Source: Vibrio anguillarum (GTDB lineage: Bacteria > Pseudomonadota > Gammaproteobacteria > Enterobacterales > Vibrionaceae). Taken from it: 50,204 bases of DNA. Where the stretch lies: NCBI RefSeq assembly GCF_001989995.2, contig NZ_JAHGUP010000068.1:1-50204 (forward strand), given 5' to 3'. The translations under genes were made by a program, and so were the position numbers. Shown piece after piece: positions 1 through 10,017 of this stretch. The notes beneath the pieces are model-generated. The model did not search any database. It had not been told where the DNA came from and was given only the letters and a program-made list of their open reading frames with translations. Within the stretch, counting starts at the first letter, position 1, and each line of letters opens with the position of its first letter.

Positions 1-5
1 CATTA

Positions 6-20
6 AAGCGGAGAAGAGCC
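6..20 (+). repeat. 15-bp repeat, left end (inverted copy at the right end)
   Basis: AAGCGGAGAAGAGCC at 6-20 is the exact reverse complement of 50188-50202. See the matching finding. Confidence 0.6.
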
Positions 21-143
21 ACAAATGTAACTATTTTGTTGTGCTACAGGGGGGCTGGCGTTAATGATGAAGCTTATTTTCTCGCCGCGTAGGCTGTTTG
101 CCGATCGCTAACCTTAATTTAAGATAGCACAAAGGTTACTGAG

Positions 144-593
144 CTATTGGCCTTTGGGCGTTGGAATGAAATGCATATGAGAAAACTCATCGTCCATTTG
201 GTAGTGCGTAAACCCAAATCGCTGATACAAAGCACCGACGGGGCTACCTTGCAAACAACAGAGCTTACAAGGGTATTGAGTCAGATTGGCTTGGTTGACG
301 ACCAGTTGTAACACTTGGCTACCCACCCCTCTATTTTGAAAATCTGGCAGAATAAAAAAGCGTGAGAAGTAGAGCGTTTCATGCTTGCTCTGCAGTAAAT
401 AAGTGCCAATCGGTTGGCCATCAGCGCAGATGATCGTTGGTAGACCAGAATGCCATTCTTGGCGATGCAGCACTTGCTGCAACTCTTCATCCCAGCCAAA
501 TGTCGCCGTAATACCATCCATTTCTGCGACTTTTTTTAGATCAAAAGCAAATTGATAATCGCTGTCACTTGCGGGGCGAAAGGTTACCTTCAT
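144..593 (-). CDS. GNAT-family N-acetyltransferase
   Basis: A 149-residue protein with the fold signature of GNAT acetyltransferases, which move an acetyl group from acetyl-CoA to an amine. The central segment FSRFFILPDFQNRGVGSQVL (about residues 75-95) contains the acetyl-CoA pyrophosphate-binding pattern (Q/R-x-x-G-x-G/S). It is followed by a helix and a late strand, LYQRFGFTHYQ, which is typical of the family's C-terminal part. The length is normal for a single-domain member. The substrate cannot be read from the sequence. It lies only 42 bp downstream of the HD-GYP gene on the same strand, so it may share its transcript. The ribosome-binding site before the ATG is weak. Family is clear; function is open. 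Confidence 0.85.
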   Translation of the reverse strand: MKVTFRPASDSDYQFAFDLKKVAEMDGITATFGWDEELQQVLHRQEWHSGLPTIICADGQPIGTYLLQSKHETLYFSRFFILPDFQNRGVGSQVLQLVVNQANLTQYPCKLCCLQGSPVGALYQRFGFTHYQMDDEFSHMHFIPTPKGQ

Positions 594-635
594 ACGTTTA
601 TCTTTTTGTTTAATAATAGGTTGCTTACCAAGATA

Positions 636-1730
636 TCAATCGTCGGCGTATTCATGGGCAATCGAAATAAAGCGCTCTTCTATTGCCAAGAAGGCATCAA
701 TGACTTCTGGGTCAAAATGGCTTCCTCTTCCGTCCAAAATAATCCCTTTCGCATCGGCGTGAGGCATCGGCTCCTTATAGATGCGTCGGCAAATCAGAGC
801 GTCATAAACATCAGCGACAGCCATTAACCGTGCGCTGAGCGGTATAGCATCACCTTGTAAACCGTTAGGATAGCCAGAGCCATCCCATTTTTCATGGTGC
901 CCATGGGCGATCTCTTTCGCCATATCGATAAGGTCATTTTTCGCGCCTGACATCTTTTCCGCTTTTTCTAGCGCACGTAGCCCTAAGCTGGCATGGCCTT
1001 TCATGATCTCAAACTCATCACTGTCCAGTTTTCCTGGTTTTAATAGTATGTTGTCGGCGATGCCCACTTTACCAATATCGTGTAAAGGGGCGGCTTTAAA
1101 GTAGGTATTAATAACATTCGGCGTTAGCTTTTGTTGATATTTTGGCAACTTAGCCAGTTGTTTGGCTAACGCTTTGACGTAATGTTGTGTTCGCAGGATA
1201 TGGTTACCCGTATCCGGGTCTCTGGTTTCAGCGAGGCTGGCGAGAGCATACACGACCGCGTCTTGCATTTTATCCAATTCATTTGAACGTTTGATCACCT
1301 CTTTTTCCAAGTAGCCATTTTGGTTTTTCAGTATGTCTTTTGAAATTTTGTTTTGCAGGTGAGTATCTACTCTGGCTCTTAGCAACGGTACGCTTACGGG
1401 TTTGTATACATAGTCAACCGCACCTAACTCAAACCCCAGTTTTTGATCTTCAGGGTTATCTTTTGCGGTCAGAAAAATCACAGGGATGTCTTGGGTGTTA
1501 GGGTTTGCCATGATCTTTTGTATGACTTCAAAACCTGACATTTCCGGCATCACAATATCGAGTAACACTAGGTCAATAGAAAACTTGTCTAAGATACTGA
1601 GCGCCATCGGGCCTGATTTAGCGGCCTTGACATGATATCGGTTAGCCAACCCCTGTGACATAAATGCAAGGTTATCTGGCGAATCATCGACGATTAACAC
1701 GGTACAATTGTCCAAGTTTTCGATGGGCAT
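636..1730 (-). CDS. Response regulator with HD-GYP domain (predicted c-di-GMP phosphodiesterase)
   Basis: A 364-residue protein with an N-terminal receiver (about 8-125), a short coiled linker (130-155) and a C-terminal HD-GYP domain. The receiver has the acidic pair at D15-D16, the phospho-acceptor D58 in LLDIVMPEMSG and the conserved lysine in YVYKPV. The HD-GYP part keeps the metal-binding HD pair at H217-D218 (PLHDIGKVGI) and HHEKWDGSGYP, so it should be catalytically active and degrade cyclic di-GMP. An AGGAAAG ribosome-binding site precedes the ATG. It is transcribed divergently, across a 123-bp gap, from a large hybrid kinase with an HPt domain, which is the obvious candidate phosphodonor. 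The pairing is an inference from gene order. Confidence 0.92.
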   Translation of the reverse strand: MPIENLDNCTVLIVDDSPDNLAFMSQGLANRYHVKAAKSGPMALSILDKFSIDLVLLDIVMPEMSGFEVIQKIMANPNTQDIPVIFLTAKDNPEDQKLGFELGAVDYVYKPVSVPLLRARVDTHLQNKISKDILKNQNGYLEKEVIKRSNELDKMQDAVVYALASLAETRDPDTGNHILRTQHYVKALAKQLAKLPKYQQKLTPNVINTYFKAAPLHDIGKVGIADNILLKPGKLDSDEFEIMKGHASLGLRALEKAEKMSGAKNDLIDMAKEIAHGHHEKWDGSGYPNGLQGDAIPLSARLMAVADVYDALICRRIYKEPMPHADAKGIILDGRGSHFDPEVIDAFLAIEERFISIAHEYADD

Positions 1731-1853
1731 GAGTCTTTCCTAATAAAAAATAGCAATTGAGCGGCGAAGGTTGGGTTTAAGTCTAAACTTATCAATAACT
1801 ATAGCTAATCTCAGCGTTAGTAGAGTGAGAAAATTATTAAGAAGGCGCTTCAC

Positions 1854-4800
1854 ATGCGATCCATCCGAACTTTATTCACCGTCTTATTTATTGCTATGGG
1901 ATTATGTTCCATTGCGATGTTTAGTATCACAGACAAAGTAGCCGCTCTGAGAACGGAGAGCCGACAACTGAACGACGAACTTTACCGTTTCTATCGTCTG
2001 TCACAAGAGTTGAAGCAGAGCTCAGATCACTTAACCAAATTTGCCCGAGCCTACGCTTCGACTGGCGATGAAAAGTGGCTCAACCTTTTTAATTATGTGC
2101 TGAGCGTCAGAAATGGTTCTGTGCCGTTACCGAAAGGGAATGAGTACGAATTTTGGGATGTCGTTGCACAAAACAAACTACTTGCCCGCTCACTGGGTGG
2201 CGCACCAGACAACCCTTCGTTACTCGATAGAATGCGTCTTTCGGGCATTGAATCGGTGGAGTTTTTGGAGCTCAAAAATGCGCTTACTTTGTCTGATTCA
2301 CTGGTGTCACTCGAAAGAGAAGCCTTCATGGCCATCAAAGGATGGAAAAAGAATAGCCAAGGCGAATTTGTCGACACAGGTGAGCCGGATCTGGAATTGG
2401 CTCGGGCTATTCTCTATGGTGACCAATACTTCGCGGAAAAGGCGAAAATTATGCAGGCGATTGGTTCTGCGCATCAATCGATCATGCAACGCATGGAGCA
2501 AAACATCCAACGTGCCGATAGCGAAGCGCTGCGTTATGAATGGATAAACTTGGCGTTAGTATTAACCTTACTCAGCGTGATCATCGCCTCCTTTGTTCTG
2601 CTGTGGCGTCTTTACATCAATCCGTTAAGTCAGCTACTCAAAACGGTTGTGACTCAAGTCAAACGGGAAGATTACGCGTTTACCATCACTCAAACCGCCT
2701 ATGCAGAGCTGCAACATTTTATCGACAGTTTGAATGTGGTGTTTCATCATATCGCTGAGCAGCTTAGCCAAAATACTTTACTTAAAGATTTCAATATCAT
2801 CCTGCGCAAAAACGATTCTACGGACCGTTTGTGTAATGAAGTTACGCAATTCTTACTGCATCAATTTCCTTTGGAAATGGTTGGCATGTACATCTATCAA
2901 GAGGGCGTATTAAAACGAGTGGCTGGAGTGGGTTATGGTGAGCATTCGGCCAGAGAATACACCGATCCATCATCGACGCAGCTTAGCGTGTTGCTCAGCG
3001 GTCAGCCCTATGCGATGAAAGCACTCGATGGCAACTGTCACATTGAATTTAACGGTGGCAAGTTAGTCATTAACGAAGTGTATTATTTGCCGCTGCACGT
3101 CAATCAGCATCCTGTCGCTTTACTAGAGCTGGGTACTATCGGGTCGTTGTCGAGTTTGCAATTTCAGTGGTTATCGCAAATGTTGGATGACTTATCGGTC
3201 AGTATTCAATTGAGCCAAAACATTGAAATTCAGCGACGAGCCGAGCAGAAAGTACTCGAACAATCTCAACTGAATCAAGAGATCCTCGATGCGACGCCGA
3301 ACCCCATGTATTGCTTGTCGGCCTCGGGTACGTATCTCACCATTAACGCTAAGTTTATGGATTTAGTTGGCCTGTCGGCCGAGCAAATTATCGGTAAATC
3401 GCCGCAAGATATCTTTCAAAATGAAACGGCGACCATTTTTGCCCAAGTACATAAAAGGCTTGGAGAGGAGCAGTCTTCGCAAGATTACGAATTGTCTCTC
3501 TATGACGCTTCGCACCACAAAAGAGAGATGTTGGTATACGAAGCTTCTTTCCAAAATAATCGTGGTGAAGTTTCTGGAATTGTCGGAATTTTGCTTGATT
3601 TAACCGATCGCAAGCAGATGGAAGAGCAATTAAGAGAAGCTAAAGAGACCGCGGATGCCATGAGCCAAGCCAAAGGCGATTTCCTCGCGAACATGAGCCA
3701 CGAGATCCGTACACCAATGAATGCCATTTTGGGCATGGCCCATCTAGCGCTCAATACCGAGCTCAATCCTACGCAACAAAAATACATTTCACGGATTAAT
3801 GAATCGGCGAAAAACTTACTTGGCATCATTAACGACATTTTGGATTTTTCCAAAATAGAGGCGGGCAAGCTGAATGTTGAGCACATTGATTTTAGCCTTG
3901 ATGAGGTATTGGATAACCTCACCACCTTGATTTCGCTAAAAGCCCAAGAGAAAAACATCGAGTTTTTATTAGACATCGACCCACATATTCCTGTGGGCTT
4001 GGTGGGCGACCCGCTGCGTTTGGGGCAAGTTCTCGTTAACTTATGTGGCAATGCGGTGAAATTTACTGAACAAGGGGAGATCATCGTTTCGGCGCGAGTC
4101 GTGGGGCAAAACGACGCCAACGTGACCTTGAAGTTTACCGTTTCTGATACAGGTATTGGCATTGCTGAATCTAACGTAACCACTCTATTCTCTGCATTTT
4201 CTCAAGCTGATAATAGCATTACTCGCCAATATGGAGGCACGGGCTTGGGGCTTAGCATCAGTAAACAGCTAGTCGGATTGATGGGTGGCGACATTCAAGT
4301 TCGCAGTGAAGAAGGGTCAGGATCCACCTTTGAATTCACGGTTGAGTGTGGCCTGCAAGAAGCCAAAATGCGCGATATCGCTAAGCCACTCAGCGCTCTA
4401 GCAGGCAAACGTGCGTTGGTAGTCGATGATAATGACTCGGCACGCAATATTTTAATGACCTTGCTCAATGCGATGCATTTTGAAGCGAAGTCAGTCAGTA
4501 ACGGTTTTGAGGCGCTCGATGAAATCCGCAATACGCATTTTGATATGCTGTTTATTGATTGGAATATGCCGGGTATGAATGGCATAGAGTTGCTGCAGAG
4601 AATGAAACCATTGGGTGTTTTTGATAATACTAAACGATTCCTCGTTACGGCTTACGGCCGAGAAATTTCCTTGGTGGGAGAAAACAGTAAATTAGTCGAT
4701 GCCTTGATTGTGAAACCTGTGAACCCATCAAATCTCCTTGATGCCATTATGGACAGCTACGGCATCGAGCAATTAAGGCAGAGCCATGAGTATCTTGATC

Positions 4801-5822
4801 ATGATACAAGGCCAACATTTATTGGGCAAAAAGTGCTTTTGGTAGAAGATAACGAAGTGAACCAAGAGGTGGCTTTCGGCCTGTTAGAAAGTACTCAATT
4901 GAGCATTGTTCTTGCTAATAATGGACAAGAAGCTTTGACGAAATTGCAGCAAGAAGCTTTTGATTTAGTGCTGATGGATATGCAGATGCCCATTATGGAT
5001 GGTATCAGTGCGACGAAAGAGATCCGCCAGCATGAGGAGTGGAAAACGCTACCGATTGTTGCAATGACCGCCAATGCGATGTCTTCAGATGTCGAGCACT
5101 GCTTAAATGCAGGTATGAATGATCATGTGGCGAAACCAATTGATGTACAGCGCTTGTACCACGTACTACGCAAATATTTAAAGGCGGATGAAACCACTCC
5201 AGTACCCTCTACGGTATTACCGAATCAAGTGAAACCGAGCACTGGCTATCCAGAATTGACCGGTATTGATGTGGAGCAAGCGATTTTCCGAATTGGTGGC
5301 AATGCGCAGCGATACTTTGAAATATTGGATCACTTCCTTGCCAGCCAGCAGCAAGAAATAGCCACATTCCCTAAATTGATTGATAAGGGGCAGTGGGAAG
5401 AGGCAGAGCGAGTGATGCATACCCTAAAAGGCTCCGCGGCTAATCTAGGGATTGAGCCTATTGCGCAGCTAGCCAACGAGATGGAAGGGGTTGTGCAGCG
5501 ACATACGAAACCCGCCATTCAAGATCTCAACACGGTCTCAAAGTTCATGTCTACTTTGTTGGATGAGTTAAGGGATTGGGAGCAGACACAATTATATCCG
5601 CAGCAAGAGCACCGTGATATTACGTTGCTCTACCAACAATTAGTGCAATGTGTTGAAAACTACGATGCTGATGCGATTCATATGATCCACCAAATTAAAC
5701 AATGCAATTTATGGTCTGACGAGCAAAAGAAAAGTTTGATGCATGCGATTGAAGATTTTGATTTTGAAGCGGCTAAAGAGGTATTGGCTCAGTTGCCAGT
5801 ACCGACTGAAAAAATAAGTTGA
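1854..5822 (+). CDS. Hybrid sensor histidine kinase (periplasmic sensor, GAF-like, PAS, HisKA, HATPase, REC, REC, HPt)
   Basis: A 1322-residue unorthodox kinase. TM1 (about 7-25) and TM2 (about 232-254) enclose a helical periplasmic sensor of about 200 residues. A GAF-like region (about 305-460) and a PAS domain (about 475-590) follow. The HisKA box has H616 in ANMSHEIRTPMNA, and the ATPase domain has its N, G1 and G2 boxes (NLCGNAVKF, DTGIGI, GGTGLGL). Two receivers are intact, with predicted phospho-acceptors D902 (FIDWNMPGM) and D1042 (LMDMQMP). A C-terminal HPt has H1189 in HTLKGSAANLG. All relay residues are present, so it can run a His-Asp-His phosphorelay out to another regulator. The divergent HD-GYP regulator is the likely target. 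The periplasmic sensor resembles that of the chemoreceptor immediately downstream. Confidence 0.93.
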   Translation: MRSIRTLFTVLFIAMGLCSIAMFSITDKVAALRTESRQLNDELYRFYRLSQELKQSSDHLTKFARAYASTGDEKWLNLFNYVLSVRNGSVPLPKGNEYEFWDVVAQNKLLARSLGGAPDNPSLLDRMRLSGIESVEFLELKNALTLSDSLVSLEREAFMAIKGWKKNSQGEFVDTGEPDLELARAILYGDQYFAEKAKIMQAIGSAHQSIMQRMEQNIQRADSEALRYEWINLALVLTLLSVIIASFVLLWRLYINPLSQLLKTVVTQVKREDYAFTITQTAYAELQHFIDSLNVVFHHIAEQLSQNTLLKDFNIILRKNDSTDRLCNEVTQFLLHQFPLEMVGMYIYQEGVLKRVAGVGYGEHSAREYTDPSSTQLSVLLSGQPYAMKALDGNCHIEFNGGKLVINEVYYLPLHVNQHPVALLELGTIGSLSSLQFQWLSQMLDDLSVSIQLSQNIEIQRRAEQKVLEQSQLNQEILDATPNPMYCLSASGTYLTINAKFMDLVGLSAEQIIGKSPQDIFQNETATIFAQVHKRLGEEQSSQDYELSLYDASHHKREMLVYEASFQNNRGEVSGIVGILLDLTDRKQMEEQLREAKETADAMSQAKGDFLANMSHEIRTPMNAILGMAHLALNTELNPTQQKYISRINESAKNLLGIINDILDFSKIEAGKLNVEHIDFSLDEVLDNLTTLISLKAQEKNIEFLLDIDPHIPVGLVGDPLRLGQVLVNLCGNAVKFTEQGEIIVSARVVGQNDANVTLKFTVSDTGIGIAESNVTTLFSAFSQADNSITRQYGGTGLGLSISKQLVGLMGGDIQVRSEEGSGSTFEFTVECGLQEAKMRDIAKPLSALAGKRALVVDDNDSARNILMTLLNAMHFEAKSVSNGFEALDEIRNTHFDMLFIDWNMPGMNGIELLQRMKPLGVFDNTKRFLVTAYGREISLVGENSKLVDALIVKPVNPSNLLDAIMDSYGIEQLRQSHEYLDHDTRPTFIGQKVLLVEDNEVNQEVAFGLLESTQLSIVLANNGQEALTKLQQEAFDLVLMDMQMPIMDGISATKEIRQHEEWKTLPIVAMTANAMSSDVEHCLNAGMNDHVAKPIDVQRLYHVLRKYLKADETTPVPSTVLPNQVKPSTGYPELTGIDVEQAIFRIGGNAQRYFEILDHFLASQQQEIATFPKLIDKGQWEEAERVMHTLKGSAANLGIEPIAQLANEMEGVVQRHTKPAIQDLNTVSKFMSTLLDELRDWEQTQLYPQQEHRDITLLYQQLVQCVENYDADAIHMIHQIKQCNLWSDEQKKSLMHAIEDFDFEAAKEVLAQLPVPTEKIS

Positions 5823-5961
5823 AGTATGATGGTGCTTAAAATTGATGCAATAATTGTGGCGTAAAATTCGACATTTTGGCCATTCTCATCCTATGCTAAG
5901 AGCAATAATAACAATGAATAAACAGAAATAATTTCGTTGATAAATGAAGAAGGATACTTTT

Positions 5962-7710
5962 ATGAATATCAACAACACCATGAAGCTCGTGTTTGCTGTC
6001 ATCGGTATCGGTATCGGTATCGGTATTGTCATTAGTGTTGTGACGGTATTACAGCTCAATGGGCTAATGCAACAAGTTGATAATATGGCTCAAGTTCGTT
6101 ATCAATCTTACCAAGCGGCCGATGAGCTTCGTCAAAGCTCTGATGATTTAACTCGGTTGGGCCGAACTTATGTGGTCAGTGGCGATGAAAAGTATGAAAA
6201 AATGTACATGGATATTCTTGATATTCGTAATGGTAAGAAACCTCGCCCGCAGAACTATCACACGATATATTGGGACCTTGTGTTGCAATATGGACAAAAA
6301 CCTAAAGCAGACGGTAAAAATATCTCCCTCAACCAAATGATGACGGATCTTGGTTTTACTCCGCAAGAGTTTAGTTTGCTCAAAGAAGCTCAAGCTAATT
6401 CAGATGGCTTAGTGAACATGGAAGTCAAAGCGATGAATGCTGTTAAGGGGCTTTACCCTGATAGCAATGGCAACTACACCGTTAGAAAAGAGCCAGACCG
6501 TAATATGGCGATTTCTCTCTTACACAGTAATGAATACCATCAAGAGAAAGCCAAAATCATGGCTCCGATCGATAAGTTCTTTATTGAATTAGAAAATCGA
6601 ACCAATAAACAATTCATGGATGCGGCGCAGAAAGTAAAAAGTACGGTATTGATTGGTAATATCTCCTTAATTAGCGTTTTTGTTATTGCCATTATTGGGT
6701 ATGCCATTGTTAACCGAAAAGTAGTGAAGCCGATTGATACCATGGCTAAATTGCTACAACAAGTAGACAAAAATTCTGATTTGACTTTGCGAGTTGACGA
6801 TAACAGTCACAACGAACTGGGTATAATCGGCGGCACCATTAATAAGGTGCTTGGTAGTTATGCCACCACCATTAGCAAAATAAACCAAGTAAACCATACC
6901 ATTTCGGCCATCTCTGAAACGATAAGCGATGTCACCAAACAAAACGTCAAAGTGGCGAATCAGCAAAATCAAGAACTTGAAATGGCGGCGACGGCGATGG
7001 AAGAGATGACATCGGCGCTCTCTAGTGTGGCAGAAAGCACCACCATGGCAGAAGAGTATGCGGGCAGCGCGGAAAAAGAAGCCAGTACCAGTAAACAGGT
7101 CTTTGATAAAACGACCCATGAATTTGGTGATTTAGAGGGTGAATTTACCAAAACATCCGAGATCATCCAGCAACTTGCTAATGAGTCTAATAACGTTGGT
7201 AATGTACTTGATGTGATTAAAGCGATTGCTGAACAAACCAACCTACTGGCATTGAACGCGGCAATAGAGGCTGCTCGTGCGGGTGAGCAAGGTCGAGGTT
7301 TTGCGGTGGTAGCGGATGAAGTACGCTCACTTGCCCAACGAACTCAACAATCGACGGGTGAGATCGAAAGCATGATTTCGATGCTGCAAGAGAAAGCAGA
7401 ACAATCGACCAAAACGATCCGGGTGAGTGCTGATAAAATGCAGTCAACGCGCTCTAATATGTCGGTGGCGAACGAAGCGCTTGGTACCATCCAAGGATCG
7501 GCAATTGAGATCCATAAATTGAATACGTCGATATCGGCTGCGACAGAAGAGCAATTGGCTGTGAGCGACGAAATTTCCAGCAATCTCAGTAACATTAAAG
7601 CCCTTTCGGGTGATATGAACGTTGCCATCAATCAACTCGGGCCTGTCGTTGTTGATTTGCAACGTAATGTCGATGAGTTAAATAGCGCGATTAAGCACAT
7701 CCGCACTTAA
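5962..7710 (+). CDS. Methyl-accepting chemotaxis protein
   Basis: A 582-residue chemoreceptor. The start is placed at 5962 rather than the in-frame ATG at 5944, because AAGGA (5952-5956) sits 5-7 bp before it. TM1 (about 8-32) contains a GIGIGIGI run encoded by four perfect copies of ATCGGT. A periplasmic sensor (about 35-225) follows, then TM2 (about 228-250), a HAMP linker and a long coiled signalling domain. The hairpin tip [18 protein letters not shown] (about 420-440) binds CheA and CheW. There is no C-terminal pentapeptide tether for CheR. The sensor shares motifs with the upstream hybrid kinase (QSSD-LT, GDEK, RNG, EKAKIM), so the two probably recognise related ligands. A hairpin terminator follows at 7739. 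Confidence 0.95.
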   Translation: MNINNTMKLVFAVIGIGIGIGIVISVVTVLQLNGLMQQVDNMAQVRYQSYQAADELRQSSDDLTRLGRTYVVSGDEKYEKMYMDILDIRNGKKPRPQNYHTIYWDLVLQYGQKPKADGKNISLNQMMTDLGFTPQEFSLLKEAQANSDGLVNMEVKAMNAVKGLYPDSNGNYTVRKEPDRNMAISLLHSNEYHQEKAKIMAPIDKFFIELENRTNKQFMDAAQKVKSTVLIGNISLISVFVIAIIGYAIVNRKVVKPIDTMAKLLQQVDKNSDLTLRVDDNSHNELGIIGGTINKVLGSYATTISKINQVNHTISAISETISDVTKQNVKVANQQNQELEMAATAMEEMTSALSSVAESTTMAEEYAGSAEKEASTSKQVFDKTTHEFGDLEGEFTKTSEIIQQLANESNNVGNVLDVIKAIAEQTNLLALNAAIEAARAGEQGRGFAVVADEVRSLAQRTQQSTGEIESMISMLQEKAEQSTKTIRVSADKMQSTRSNMSVANEALGTIQGSAIEIHKLNTSISAATEEQLAVSDEISSNLSNIKALSGDMNVAINQLGPVVVDLQRNVDELNSAIKHIRT

Positions 7711-7738
7711 ATTTAATATCCTCTCCTTGCTATTTTTT

Positions 7739-7764
7739 AGGCTCTCTGTATTGAGAGCCTTTTG
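7739..7764 (+). terminator. Rho-independent terminator of the chemoreceptor gene
   Basis: An 8-bp perfect stem, AGGCTCTC/GAGAGCCT, with loop TGTATT is followed by TTTTG. It lies 29 bp after the chemoreceptor stop codon. Confidence 0.8.
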
Positions 7765-7838
7765 TTTGGCAAAATTTTTTATTTGCAGAATGATGCCCAC
7801 TTAAGTGGTCACGGCAATACCGCAAAGTAAGCGATACG

Positions 7839-9116
7839 TTAAAGCTCTTGCTTCGGCTGACTTTTTCTTGCCAAACGTTGCCAAGGTAAAGAGAGCAAAA
7901 TGAGGATAGTCAGAGCATACAGCATTGACCAGCCTAAGCAGATAAATACCGCAGTGCAGAGGATCAACGAAATTGCCGCCAACAGTTTGTTGATGCCACT
8001 GAGCAATTTATAAGCGGCGAACATCGCTAACAGATAAACTAAGACAAAGATTCCATTCGCAAGTTTTAGGAAAAATTCCAGATTGAGACCAGACCATTCA
8101 CCAAGCAGGCAAGAAGCCATTAATACAACTCCAACAGCAATGGTTGCATTGGCTGGAACGCCGCGGATTGAAATTCGGGCGATTGCGCTTTCTGGTCGAT
8201 ATTGCCTTGCTTGTGCCCACACCATGCGAGATAAGCTTTGTGTGTATAAATTGATGCTCGCAAAGCACGCAAAAAACCCGATGAGGCTTATTACCGTTGC
8301 CAAACTGCTACCAAAAATTTGTTCGCTCAGCCAAGGAATAGAGGTGCTATCAAATTCTGCGCTGCCATACGCACCAAATTTAAGGATGACCACCGAGCAT
8401 GCCCAATAGGTGATTCCAGCCACAAAGCAGCCGACAATGATCGCGATCGGAAAATCGCGCTGTGGGTTTTTAAACTCTTCTCCCATATGAGCGAACGCTT
8501 CAATCCCGACGAAACACCAGAACATCACTCCGAGTGCGGCGCCAATCGGCCAAATACTGTCCGTGCTGAGTGCGGGCATGGTTAAATCTGCAGCACCAAC
8601 ATCGCCTATCCAGAAAAAAGCACCAACTAATACGAAAATGCTCAGCGCAATAACGGTTTGTAACTGCCCGGAAGATTTGGTGCCCGCCAAATTGACCGCA
8701 ATCAGCAACAGTACGGTTAATACTTGCGCCATCATCGCCGAGTTCAGTGGCGCAGGGAGGAGTTGTTGAGCAAAGCCTGCCGCCAATGCGACAGCGGCCG
8801 GAACGCCGACAGGGATCACGCTGACAAAAAGCCAAGCAACCGAGCGTTCCAACTTAGCGTTAAAAGCTTGGCGGACAAAGTAGGCGGTTCCGCCGGCGTT
8901 AGGGTAACGCTTACCCAGAGCGGCAAACGTCAGTGCAATCGGGCAAATCGCCACAAACAGCAGTAGCCATGCCCACAGTGAGAGCTCACCTGCAATACCA
9001 GCGGCAATCGCTGGGATCATAAATAACCCTGTTCCCATTAAAGTGGTGGAAAGTTGTCCAATACCAGACAGCAAGGTGATCTCTTGTTTTAACTTATTCA
9101 CGGCTTCCGTTCCCAA
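7839..9116 (-). CDS. yjeH: APC-family amino acid exporter, YjeH-like (methionine/branched-chain)
   Basis: A 425-residue integral membrane protein with about 12 hydrophobic segments. It matches E. coli YjeH, an exporter of L-methionine and branched-chain amino acids, as I recall that sequence: LLGTG-F at the N-terminus (here TLMGTGLFMIPA), YPNAGGTAYFV, LFVSVIPVGVPAA, VMFWCFVGIEAFAHMGEEFKNPQRDFP and ACFASINLYTQS. The YPNAGGTAYFV segment lies in the region that shapes the substrate site in APC transporters. It is a single gene, divergent from a LysE/RhtB-type exporter with a 204-bp gap, so two amino-acid export genes stand back to back. Substrate assignment follows the family, not a direct reading of binding residues. 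Confidence 0.85.
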   Translation of the reverse strand: MGTEAVNKLKQEITLLSGIGQLSTTLMGTGLFMIPAIAAGIAGELSLWAWLLLFVAICPIALTFAALGKRYPNAGGTAYFVRQAFNAKLERSVAWLFVSVIPVGVPAAVALAAGFAQQLLPAPLNSAMMAQVLTVLLLIAVNLAGTKSSGQLQTVIALSIFVLVGAFFWIGDVGAADLTMPALSTDSIWPIGAALGVMFWCFVGIEAFAHMGEEFKNPQRDFPIAIIVGCFVAGITYWACSVVILKFGAYGSAEFDSTSIPWLSEQIFGSSLATVISLIGFFACFASINLYTQSLSRMVWAQARQYRPESAIARISIRGVPANATIAVGVVLMASCLLGEWSGLNLEFFLKLANGIFVLVYLLAMFAAYKLLSGINKLLAAISLILCTAVFICLGWSMLYALTILILLSLPWQRLARKSQPKQEL

Positions 9117-9320
9117 ATATCGTTCTGGCGGTTAGCATACGCTGAAGCGAAATAATATGCATCTATCTCAGTTTGCCTATGCCCATTGGGTGCAACGGCT
9201 AAGCTGCAACATCAGGCCGTTTGGGCAGCGCCACATTCAGGTAGCGTTATGCGAGTCATTTCGTTATCGTCGCTACTTTAAATCACGACTTTAAATCACC
9301 GAAACAACAGCGAGAAATCC

Positions 9321-9935
9321 ATGACATTCACCGTTTGGTTATCACTATTTACCATTTGTATTTTAGGCGCGATGTCGCCAGGGCCAAGCCTAGCGATGGT
9401 GGCCAAACACAGCCTCGCTGGTGGGCGTAAAAATGGGTTTGCAACGGCGTGGGCGCACGCATTTGGTATTGGCGTTTATGCCTTCATTACCTTGATTGGC
9501 CTAGCGGTTGTATTGCATAAATCGCCCTTGCTGTTTAAAACAGTGGGCTATGCAGGTGCGCTGTATTTGGCCTATTTGGGTATCAATGCATTACGTTCAA
9601 AAGGGGGCGTGGCGGCTAAATTAGAATCGGGTGAGACGGTCAGTGTGTGGCAGTCGGCTAAAGAGGGATTATTGATTTCTCTGCTTAGTCCTAAAATCGC
9701 GCTATTTTTCATCGCGTTATTCAGTCAATTTGTCGCCATCGGCAACGAACTGAGCAGTAAAGCTATTATTGTGTTAACACCATTTTTAGTGGACGGGCTT
9801 TGGTATACATTCATCACCTTAATTCTTTCTAGCCCGATATTACTCGATAAACTGCGCGCGCGTGCCGTATTGATTGACCGTTTGTCGGGCGTAGTACTGA
9901 TTGCGCTTGCCATCCGTGTCGTCATGACTCTTTAG
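9321..9935 (+). CDS. LysE/RhtB-family amino acid exporter
   Basis: A 204-residue membrane protein with about six hydrophobic segments, the normal size of RhtB-type exporters. The N-terminal motif GAMSPGPSLAMVAKHSLAGGRKNG (about 13-36) is the family signature, and the AYLGINALRSKG segment is also typical. These proteins export homoserine, threonine, lysine or similar amino acids by proton-coupled transport. The exact substrate cannot be told from sequence. It is divergent from the YjeH-like exporter, and a strong hairpin terminator starts 10 bp after its stop codon. Family confidence is high; substrate is unknown. Confidence 0.9.
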   Translation: MTFTVWLSLFTICILGAMSPGPSLAMVAKHSLAGGRKNGFATAWAHAFGIGVYAFITLIGLAVVLHKSPLLFKTVGYAGALYLAYLGINALRSKGGVAAKLESGETVSVWQSAKEGLLISLLSPKIALFFIALFSQFVAIGNELSSKAIIVLTPFLVDGLWYTFITLILSSPILLDKLRARAVLIDRLSGVVLIALAIRVVMTL

Positions 9936-9945
9936 CTAATACCCA

Positions 9946-9974
9946 AAAAACGGGAGGAAATGCCTCCCGTTTCT
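9946..9974 (+). terminator. Rho-independent terminator (possibly bidirectional)
   Basis: Stem AAACGGGAGG (9948-9957) pairs with CCTCCCGTTT (9963-9972) around an AAATG loop. It closes the RhtB-type gene. The A-run on the left makes it usable from the minus strand as well, after the small membrane protein gene. Confidence 0.8.
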
Positions 9975-10017
9975 AATGAGTTTCGCCGTGCCAATGAAAG
10001 AGTGCGAATAGGGTTGT

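Noticed and set aside
3500..4183. 227-codon minus-strand open frame inside the hybrid kinase gene
   Set aside because: It is antisense to conserved HisKA/ATPase sequence, with a Ser-rich translation typical of shadow frames.
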